Source: Rhodobacter sp. (GTDB lineage Bacteria; Pseudomonadota; Alphaproteobacteria; Rhodobacterales; Rhodobacteraceae). From it: a stretch of DNA of 5,246 bases. Below are positions 1-4,387 of the stretch, piece by piece. The stretch is taken from positions 1-5,246 of the forward strand of contig DPZQ01000229.1 in the NCBI GenBank assembly GCA_003536295.1, written 5' to 3'. Position 1 is the first letter of the stretch. Every line of letters begins with the position of its first letter. The position numbers and the translations under genes are program-made. The notes under the pieces were generated by a model. The model did not search any database and had not been told where the DNA came from. It saw only the letters and a program-made list of their open reading frames with translations.

Positions 1-281
1 ATAATAGACAGGTCTTTGACGCGGGGATAAATTCAATTAAAGGGGTGCGCTCAATGCCGCTGGAAGGCACATATCTTGCTTGGGTTGATTTTGCAGGCAC
101 TGGTATGCATGAAGATGAGATTAAAGACCGCATTCAAGACACAGCAAAAATTGCAGTTAATCACGGCACCAGCTTCGGCAAGGGTGGCGAAAGCTTTATG
201 CGTTTTAACTTAGGGATGCCGTTTTTCCAAGTCGAAGCAGCCATCGCGCGTATGCGAAAAGCCTTTAGCGACCTGCAATAG
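1..281 (+). CDS. patB: MalY/PatB-family PLP-dependent aminotransferase / C-S lyase, C-terminal fragment
   Basis: This is the C-terminal 92 residues of a fold-type I PLP enzyme of the MalY/PatB (cystathionine beta-lyase-like) group. The frame is open from base 3 to the TAG at 279-281, so the gene begins left of the window. Visible family features are the segment MPLEGTYLAWVDF at fragment residues 18-30, typical of the small C-terminal domain, and GESFMRFNLGMP at 62-73. Arg67 in the latter matches the conserved arginine that binds the substrate carboxylate in this superfamily. The PLP lysine and the NP motif lie outside the window. Family members cleave C-S bonds in cystathionine or cysteine, giving pyruvate, ammonia and a thiol or sulfide, and act in the cytoplasm; some transaminate instead. 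The exact substrate cannot be read from this fragment. The next gene converges, with only 4 bases between the two stop codons. An internal GTG at 45 is not the start, because family homology continues upstream of it. Confidence 0.88.
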   Translation, partial: NRQVFDAGINSIKGVRSMPLEGTYLAWVDFAGTGMHEDEIKDRIQDTAKIAVNHGTSFGKGGESFMRFNLGMPFFQVEAAIARMRKAFSDLQ

Positions 282-285
282 GCCG

Positions 286-636
286 TTAAAGTTTTGTCAA
301 ATATCCAACTGGCGCGTTCTGATCGTACCAAAAATCAAGCGGCGGTTTTTCGGATACCGAATTCAACCTTTTGAAGGTACAGATCAATTCGTCTCTTTCC
401 AAGCTGCTGGCCACGATCAGCGCTTGGAAAATATGCCGCCCACCGTCATAAATTTCGGCTACGCCGCGCCAATGTGTCAACTGCACAGGTTCAATGGCGA
501 TACCGTCTTCCCACATCCGCAAGACAGCAAAGCTTTGGCCCGCCAATTCAACCCGTAAACGTGATTTTTTCTTTAACGCGCGCGTTTGGGCAAAGGCTAT
601 TTCATCGCGCAATTCCTTTGGCAAGTATTCCAACAT
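286..636 (-). CDS. Conserved hypothetical protein, 116 aa (possibly PilZ-like beta-barrel)
   Basis: I cannot assign a function. The protein is 116 residues, soluble, with no signal peptide or membrane segment. It opens with a charged, probably helical stretch (MLEYLPKELRDE, then a basic KKKSRLRV at about residues 22-29) and continues with alternating hydrophobic strands. A conserved-looking block follows (VAEIYDGGRHIFQALIVAS), then CTFKR and PPLDFWY near the C-terminus. The basic N-terminal patch followed by a short strand and an EDG turn faintly recalls PilZ c-di-GMP-binding domains, but the diagnostic RxxxR and (D/N)xSxxG are not intact, so this is only a suggestion. From memory it resembles small uncharacterised Rhodobacterales proteins. 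The ATG at 634-636 is chosen because GAGGGG lies 6 bases upstream; the frame stays open to a TTG at 696 with no comparable ribosome-binding site. It converges on the patB-like gene. Confidence 0.75.
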   Translation of the reverse strand: MLEYLPKELRDEIAFAQTRALKKKSRLRVELAGQSFAVLRMWEDGIAIEPVQLTHWRGVAEIYDGGRHIFQALIVASSLERDELICTFKRLNSVSEKPPLDFWYDQNAPVGYLTKL

Positions 637-642
637 CTCAAA

Positions 643-648
643 CCCCTC
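643..648 (-). promoter_or_regulatory. Ribosome-binding site GAGGGG for the 116-aa protein
   Basis: On the minus strand AAGAGGGG ends 6 bases before the ATG at 634-636. This purine-rich Shine-Dalgarno sequence decides the start against the longer TTG-initiated reading at 696. Confidence 0.6.
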
Positions 649-655
649 TTTCTCA

Positions 656-667
656 TACCTATAGGTA
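656..667. promoter_or_regulatory. Perfect 12-bp palindrome TACCTATAGGTA in the leader of the 116-aa gene
   Basis: TACCTATAGGTA reads the same on both strands and lies 20 to 31 bases upstream of the ATG at 636, just outside the ribosome-binding site. The position would suit an operator or a promoter -10 region with dyad symmetry. No regulator is recognised and no convincing -35 is spaced correctly, so the role is inferred from position alone. Confidence 0.25.
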
Positions 668-720
668 CATACTGGCCCGAAAGTGATTAAAAACAAGTCA
701 AGTTATGAAAAAATATAAAA

Positions 721-748
721 TAATTAATAAAAGGCTTAAAGTGGCCTT
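721..748 (-). terminator. Weak terminator-like hairpin at the end of the response-regulator remnant
   Basis: On the minus strand AAGGC (748-744) can pair with GCCTT (735-731) across an 8-base loop, followed by an AT-rich TTATTAATTATTTT tract. The stem overlaps the stop codon of the decayed gene. Five pairs is short for an intrinsic terminator, so the call is tentative. Confidence 0.22.
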
Positions 749-1086
749 AAGCAGCCAGTACGTGATACTCAACCAAGATCATCAACTTCTCAACCAAGGA
801 TGAGGGCTCGCATGAAAGCGCAAGCATTGGTGCATGGATTAAACAACGACCTATCAGCGAAATTTGGCGGGTCCGAGAAGCAGACAATCGGCAAATTAAG
901 GTGGCGAAAGGCCGCATAATCAACCATCGCGAAGGACAGGCCATGCGCCAAGTCAATATCCAGCACCACAACATCGGCGCGCGCGACTTTCAGCACCTCA
1001 ATCGCGATGGCCACTGACGAAACAAAACTGGTCAGATGCAAGCGCTAAGTCTGCACCAAATACGGTCGACTTTTCACGATCAAAAC
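747..1086 (-). pseudogene. Decayed response-regulator-like (receiver-type) gene
   Basis: This is the remnant of a gene for a protein of roughly 110-120 residues. The main minus-strand frame (1041 down to 790) gives a receiver-like core: a helix AIEVLKVA, then ADVVVLDIDL with the strand and acidic residues of a phosphoacceptor site, AMVDYAAFRH, LPIVCFSDPPNFADRSLFN and TNACAFM. It then hits TGA at 790-792. The expected ending, PSSLVEKLMILVEYHVLAA, continues one base out of frame to TAA at 747-749, so one base was inserted or two lost near 808-815. Upstream, the same frame has TAG at 1045-1047, beyond which VLIVKSRPYL (1086-1057) resembles a receiver N-terminus; about eight expected residues seem missing between the parts. 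No ATG or ribosome-binding site serves it. The family resemblance (small Rhodobacterales proteins ending roughly DLAAMVEYH) is from memory. Intact homologues would have been cytoplasmic signalling proteins of unknown output. Confidence 0.62.
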
Positions 1087-1108
1087 CTATATATTTTATT
1101 CTTTTATA

Positions 1109-1125
1109 TTAAACGTTGATTAACC
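1109..1125. promoter_or_regulatory. Candidate CtrA-binding motif (TTAA-N7-TTAACC)
   Basis: The sequence TTAAACGTTGATTAACC matches the alphaproteobacterial CtrA consensus TTAA-N7-TTAAC. It lies 23 bases beyond the apparent 5' end of the minus-strand response-regulator remnant and about 170 bases upstream of cobC. Its right half forms part of the left arm of the neighbouring inverted repeat. AT-rich DNA produces such matches by chance, so binding is not established. Confidence 0.33.
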
Positions 1126-1167
1126 TCTCCCAGCATTTGGAAGATAAAAGTAAAGGAAAGGTTAATC
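1118..1167. repeat. Imperfect 13-bp inverted repeat with 24-nt loop
   Basis: The left arm GATTAACCTCTCC (1118-1130) pairs with the right arm GGAAAGGTTAATC (1155-1167). The outer 9 bp are perfect, there is one mismatch at 1127/1158, then 3 more pairs. The 24-base spacer is purine-rich. It has no run of T after either arm typical of an intrinsic terminator. It could be an operator pair, a structured leader, or a relic of an insertion; the sequence does not decide. Confidence 0.7.
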
Positions 1168-1286
1168 GCCCCGTAGATAAGTTGAAGTTTCTGTGTATAT
1201 CTCTGAAGGATTGTATAAATGGGGAAAATAGCGCCGAAAGCCTAGACGATAGACAAGAATTGGGCCGCTTTTAAACGGGCAAAAAT

Positions 1287-1291
1287 GAGGG
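1287..1291 (+). promoter_or_regulatory. Ribosome-binding site GAGGG deciding the cobC start
   Basis: GAGGG ends 5 bases before the ATG at 1297-1299. The alternative ATG at 1285 is preceded only by CGGGC and A residues. The site overlaps the first codons of that longer reading, so 1297 is preferred. Confidence 0.45.
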
Positions 1292-1296
1292 CCAAA

Positions 1297-2259
1297 ATGC
1301 AAAATCCAGAACACGGAGGCGGGGTTGATGCCGCGGCAAGCCGCTATGGCATTGCTCGGGAAAACTGGCTTGACCTTTCGACAGGCGTCAACCCGCAACC
1401 CTATCCATTTGCGCCCTTGTCGACGCATGATTGGGGCACTTTGCCTGATCAAGTCGCAATGCAAGCGCTTTTGAACGCAGCACGGTGCTTTTGGAACGTG
1501 CCGCCGACGGCCGCGATCTTGGCAGCGGCGGGCGCATCGCAGTTGATAGCGCAACTCCCCCGACTGGCCAAAGCAGGCCGAGTTGACATTTCCACGCCCA
1601 CCTATAATGAACATGCTCGGGCGTTCACGCTAAACGGATGGGTGCTTGGTTCCGATCAACCGCGGGCTTTGGTGCGCGTACATCCCAACAATCCCGACGG
1701 CACGCTTTGGCCCGGGGCTTCGGGCGCAGCCCCCCTTGTCATCATCGACGAAAGCTTCTGCGACATCTGCCCCAGCGACAGCCACATAGATTTTGCCACA
1801 AGAAAAGGCACCATAATCTTAAAAAGTTTTGGCAAATTTTGGGGCCTGGCTGGGGTGCGGCTTGGCTTTGCCATAGGCGATCCTGAACTGATAAAGCGTT
1901 TACGCGACATGCTCGGCCCTTGGGTCGTGTCGGGGCCCGCTTTGAAGATCGGGACCCAAGCGCTGAGCGATCCTCACTGGGCCGCGCAAACCCGCGTCCG
2001 CCTTGCGGCGGACGCTAACCAACTAGACCAAATCATGATCCAGACAGGCAGCGCCACTTTGATTGGGGGCACCACACTTTTTCGCCTTTACCAAGTCGCA
2101 AATGCTATCACTTGGCAAAATCACTTGGCAAAATCCGCCATTTGGAGCCGAATTTTTCCTTATTCAAACCATTGGCTTCGGCTTGGCCTGCCCGCAGATG
2201 CGGTGGGCTTCGAGCGCCTCCACAGAGCAGCTAAAACCTTTGCAAAGGATGTTTTATGA
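1297..2259 (+). CDS. cobC: L-threonine-O-3-phosphate decarboxylase (cobalamin biosynthesis, CobC type)
   Basis: This PLP enzyme, called CobC in the aerobic-pathway nomenclature and CobD in Salmonella, decarboxylates L-threonine O-3-phosphate to (R)-1-amino-2-propanol phosphate, the linker of the cobalamin nucleotide loop. The 320 residues fit the family length. Motifs, numbered from the ATG at 1297, run in the right order: HGGG and WLDLSTGVNP at the N-terminus; HPNNPDGT at 129-136, the NP motif; IIDESFCD at 149-156, with the PLP-pyridine aspartate; SFGKFWGLAGVRLG at 177-190, where Lys180 is the Schiff-base lysine; and WLRLGLP near 293-299, with the carboxylate-binding arginine (Arg295). All key residues are present. 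The start at 1297 has the better ribosome-binding site; ATG 1285 would add four residues. The 3' end overlaps cobD by 4 bases (ATGA), implying translational coupling with the next enzyme in the pathway. Confidence 0.95.
   Translation: MQNPEHGGGVDAAASRYGIARENWLDLSTGVNPQPYPFAPLSTHDWGTLPDQVAMQALLNAARCFWNVPPTAAILAAAGASQLIAQLPRLAKAGRVDISTPTYNEHARAFTLNGWVLGSDQPRALVRVHPNNPDGTLWPGASGAAPLVIIDESFCDICPSDSHIDFATRKGTIILKSFGKFWGLAGVRLGFAIGDPELIKRLRDMLGPWVVSGPALKIGTQALSDPHWAAQTRVRLAADANQLDQIMIQTGSATLIGGTTLFRLYQVANAITWQNHLAKSAIWSRIFPYSNHWLRLGLPADAVGFERLHRAAKTFAKDVL
1994..2015. repeat. Perfect 9-bp hairpin with 4-nt loop inside cobC
   Basis: GCGTCCGCC (1994-2002) and GGCGGACGC (2007-2015) are exact inverse complements around the loop TTGC. 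The element lies wholly inside cobC, encoding about RVRLAADA. No T tract follows, so it is not a terminator as it stands; a stable mRNA hairpin is expected. Confidence 0.7.
2108..2133 (+). repeat. Perfect 13-bp tandem duplication inside cobC
   Basis: TCACTTGGCAAAA occurs twice head to tail (2108-2120 and 2121-2133), and the match continues for two more bases (TC). Because 13 is not a multiple of three, the copies are read in different frames (ITWQN, then HLAK), yet the whole fits the expected cobC reading frame up to IWSRIFPYS. Confidence 0.9.
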
Positions 2260-3170
2260 TCACCGCAGCTTGGCTATTTTGTGCCCTTTTACTGGATGCA
2301 ATTTTCGGAGAGCCCAAATGGCTTTGGGGGCGATTTTCCCACCCTGCCGTGCTGATGGGGCGGGCCATTGACGCACTGGACCGCGCCTTTAACAAAGGTG
2401 AACAGCGCCGCCTTAAAGGGCTTATGGTCCTGGCCTTTCTGGTATTATCGGCTTGGGCCTTGGGCAAGCTCGTCGGCCTTTTGCCATTTGCAAATCTGAT
2501 CACCATCGCTATTGCGGCAATGCTTTTGGCACAAAAATCACTGGTCACTCATGTACGCGCTGTGGCTCTGGCGCTGCGCTTATCGCTGAATGATGGGCGA
2601 CTGGCCGTATCAATGATTGTTGGGCGCGACATAAGCAGCCTTGACGAAGCGGGTGTAGCACGAGGCGCAATTGAAAGCGCGGCCGAGAACCTGTCCGACG
2701 GGGTCATCGCACCAGCATTTTGGTTCTTACTGGGTGGATTGCCTGGCATTTTGATCTATAAAATTACTAATACCGCCGACAGTATGATCGGCCACCGCAC
2801 CCCGCGTCATGAGGAGTTCGGATGGGCGACGGCGCGGTTTGATGATCTGCTTAATCTGATCCCCGCACGGCTGTGCGCCCTTTTGATTGCCCTGAGTGCG
2901 GCACGTCTTGACGCGCTTGCCCCCATTTTGCGCGATGCGCCGTTGCACCGATCGCCCAACGCGGGCTGGCCAGAGGCGGCGATGGCGGTGGTTTTAAATC
3001 TACGCCTTTCGGGGCCACGCAGCTATAACGGACAAACCCAAGATTTTCCCTATCTCTATCCAGAAGGTGCAAACCACGCCGATGCCAGCGCCATCGAAAC
3101 TGCCACGCAGGTTTTATGGCGCTCATGGGCACTTGTATTGGGGGCAGTCGCACTCTTAGCTTTGTTTTAA
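2256..3170 (+). CDS. cobD: Adenosylcobinamide-phosphate synthase (CobD/CbiB)
   Basis: This integral inner-membrane enzyme joins adenosylcobyric acid to (R)-1-amino-2-propanol phosphate, the product of the preceding gene, forming adenosylcobinamide phosphate. The 304 residues match family length. Conserved blocks in order are FGEPKWLWGRFSHPAVLMGR at 17-36, VGRDISSLD at 122-130, AIESAAENLSDGVIAPAFW at 138-156, YKITNTADSMIGHR at 168-181 and RSPNAGWPEAAMA at 232-244. Hydrophobic segments lie at about 2-15, 55-77, 79-93, 150-170, 203-218 and 288-304, consistent with a polytopic protein. The ATG at 2256 overlaps the cobC TGA as ATGA, and the homology starts right there. The symbol cobD here means the CbiB function, not the Salmonella decarboxylase of the same name. 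Confidence 0.97.
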   Translation: MITAAWLFCALLLDAIFGEPKWLWGRFSHPAVLMGRAIDALDRAFNKGEQRRLKGLMVLAFLVLSAWALGKLVGLLPFANLITIAIAAMLLAQKSLVTHVRAVALALRLSLNDGRLAVSMIVGRDISSLDEAGVARGAIESAAENLSDGVIAPAFWFLLGGLPGILIYKITNTADSMIGHRTPRHEEFGWATARFDDLLNLIPARLCALLIALSAARLDALAPILRDAPLHRSPNAGWPEAAMAVVLNLRLSGPRSYNGQTQDFPYLYPEGANHADASAIETATQVLWRSWALVLGAVALLALF

Positions 3171-3211
3171 GGCGATTTTGGGTTATGATTTACCCATGGG
3201 GGCTTTGATCT

Positions 3212-4387
3212 ATGCGACTAATTTGCCTTTTCCTTATTCTTTGGGTACAAGGTGCGGTGCTGCAAGCTGCACCTTGTGGTGGCGATTTCAAGCAATTCAT
3301 CCTAGATCTAAAATCCGAAGCCCGCGCACAAGATCTACAAAAAAAAACTATTGATCGTTTTTTTGCGACGGCCGCCCTTGACCCTAACGTTTTACGGATG
3401 GACCGTAACCAAGGCCATTTTCGTAAAGACTTCTTAAGCTTTTCCGCTGGCTTAATCAGCGGCACGCGGCTTAAGAATGCCAAACGCTTTGCCGAAAACT
3501 ATGAAAAATACTTTGCAAAGGCTCAGCACGACTACGGCGTCCCTGCACAGATACTATTGTCATTTTTGGCCTTTGAAACCGATTTTGGGGTAGTTCAGGG
3601 CTCATTTAACACAAGAAATGCCTTAATCACTTTGGCCTATGATTGCCGTCGCCCCGAGGTGTTTCGTCCGCAAATTATGGCAGCTCTCGCTTTATTCCAA
3701 AAGAGAATGTTTAACCCTGACACGACTTTGGGCGCTTGGGCCGGAGAAATTGGTATGGTGCAAATGCTACCTGCCGACATATTAGCGCGCGGTGTTGACG
3801 GGGATCAAGACGGTCAAGTGCTCTTGACCACTTCGGCCCCGGATGCGATTTTAACCGCAGCGCGACTTTTGCAAAGTTTTGGCTGGGCCGCAAACGCCCC
3901 TTGGCTGCAAGAGGTACGCCTACCCCCCAATTTCGATTGGTCTGCTACGGGGCTAGACGGGGGGCGAACCCTTAAAGAGTGGCAAAAAATGGGATTAACA
4001 GCCCGCCATGGTGGGCTTTTAGGGGATTCACAAACTCGGGCCCTTGTGCTTTTACCGCAGGGGCGCCTTGGCCCTGCCTTCTTGGCCTATGATAATTTCC
4101 AAATCCTGTTTAACTGGAACCAAAGCTTTGTCTATGTGACCACAGCCGCCTATTTTGCCACACTGCTAGACGGTGCCCTGCCATTGGGCCCCTTTAACCC
4201 CGAACCAATGCTGGATGAGGCCCAAATGAAACACTTGCAACAAAATCTGTCAGAACGGGGCTATAATGTAGGCGAAATAGACGGGATCTTGGGCGCAGGC
4301 ACCCGCAGCGCTGTTCGCGATATGCAAACCCGCTTAGGTCTTGCGGCGGACGGGTGGCCCAACCAAGCTCTCCTTGATAGGCTTTAA
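3212..4387 (+). CDS. Lytic murein transglycosylase, MltB family, with C-terminal peptidoglycan-binding domain
   Basis: This exported enzyme of 391 residues is predicted to cleave the MurNAc-GlcNAc bond of peptidoglycan, leaving 1,6-anhydro-MurNAc ends, in the periplasm. Residues 1-20 form a signal peptide (hydrophobic LICLFLILWVQGAVL, then QAA); Cys22 lacks a proper lipobox, so it is probably not a lipoprotein. The catalytic domain spans about 25-320: LLSFLAFETDFG (115-126) places the catalytic acid at Glu122, GAWAGEIGMVQMLP (174-187) is the second motif, and GVDGDQDG follows. In that second motif Met-Val stands where other MltB proteins often have Gln-x. A PG_binding_1 domain occupies about 333-391 (LQQNLSERGYNVGEIDGILG, then TRSAVRDMQ). 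An in-frame TGA at 3206-3208 rules out an earlier start; GGGGG at 3198-3202 is the likely ribosome-binding site. It follows cobD by 41 bases, with only a weak promoter candidate (TATGAT at 3184-3189). Its stop overlaps the stop of smc. Confidence 0.92.
   Translation: MRLICLFLILWVQGAVLQAAPCGGDFKQFILDLKSEARAQDLQKKTIDRFFATAALDPNVLRMDRNQGHFRKDFLSFSAGLISGTRLKNAKRFAENYEKYFAKAQHDYGVPAQILLSFLAFETDFGVVQGSFNTRNALITLAYDCRRPEVFRPQIMAALALFQKRMFNPDTTLGAWAGEIGMVQMLPADILARGVDGDQDGQVLLTTSAPDAILTAARLLQSFGWAANAPWLQEVRLPPNFDWSATGLDGGRTLKEWQKMGLTARHGGLLGDSQTRALVLLPQGRLGPAFLAYDNFQILFNWNQSFVYVTTAAYFATLLDGALPLGPFNPEPMLDEAQMKHLQQNLSERGYNVGEIDGILGAGTRSAVRDMQTRLGLAADGWPNQALLDRL
3246..3278 (+). repeat. Inverted repeat / mRNA hairpin in the signal-peptide codons of the transglycosylase
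   Basis: ACAAGGTGC (3247-3255) and GCACCTTGT (3269-3277) are exact inverse complements. As RNA the stem extends by G-U and G-C pairs to about 13 pairs with a 7-base loop at 3259-3265. It lies about 35 bases after the ATG, within codons 12-23. Confidence 0.65.

Larger units (their letters stand above)
1087..1296. other. AT-rich intergenic region upstream of cobC
   Basis: This gap of about 210 bases separates the response-regulator remnant from cobC. It holds the CtrA-type motif and the inverted repeat listed separately. It also contains TATAAA at 1214-1219, a plausible -10 for cobC, although no recognisable -35 lies 16-19 bases before it. No open frame with a ribosome-binding site is present. 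I looked for cobalamin-riboswitch hallmarks, expected in many alphaproteobacterial cob leaders, and found none. Confidence 0.5.

Noticed and set aside
474..686. 70-codon plus-strand frame opposite the 116-aa gene
   Set aside because: It has low-complexity composition with no conserved pattern, while the minus-strand frame has a good ribosome-binding site and a protein-like sequence.
696..701. TTGACT as a -35 box for the 116-aa gene
   Set aside because: No acceptable -10 lies 16-18 bases downstream; that stretch is the GC-rich CGGGCC.
768..801. Near-identical direct repeats CTCAACCAAGAT and CTCAACCAAGGAT close to the pseudogene frameshift
   Set aside because: Aligned to the remembered family ending, no extra residues are present, so the repeat does not look like the insertion that caused the frameshift; it probably reflects two similar Leu-Val-Glu codon runs.
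1008..1020. GGCCACTGACG resembling the GCCACTG element of cobalamin riboswitches
   Set aside because: It lies inside the decayed regulator coding sequence, about 280 bases from cobC, and no partner boxes were found around it.
1162..1614. 150-codon open frame on the minus strand opposite the start of cobC
   Set aside because: It is rich in Arg, Cys and Pro, overlaps a gene with all family motifs, and has no domain pattern or ribosome-binding site. It is a shadow of cobC.
1714..1733. Inverted repeat GGGGCT/AGCCCC in cobC
   Set aside because: Only 6 bp in a GC-rich coding stretch, with no T tract. It is expected by chance.
2002..2014. Thirteen bases CTTGCGGCGGACG shared with the transglycosylase gene at 4340-4352
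   Set aside because: Both copies encode Leu-Ala-Ala-Asp in common codons. A single 13-base match between two coding regions does not indicate a dispersed repeat.
3162..3189. Possible promoter between cobD and the transglycosylase (TTGTTT, 16 bases, TATGAT)
   Set aside because: The -35 matches at only three positions and overlaps the end of cobD. It is noted in the gene entry but too weak to list on its own.
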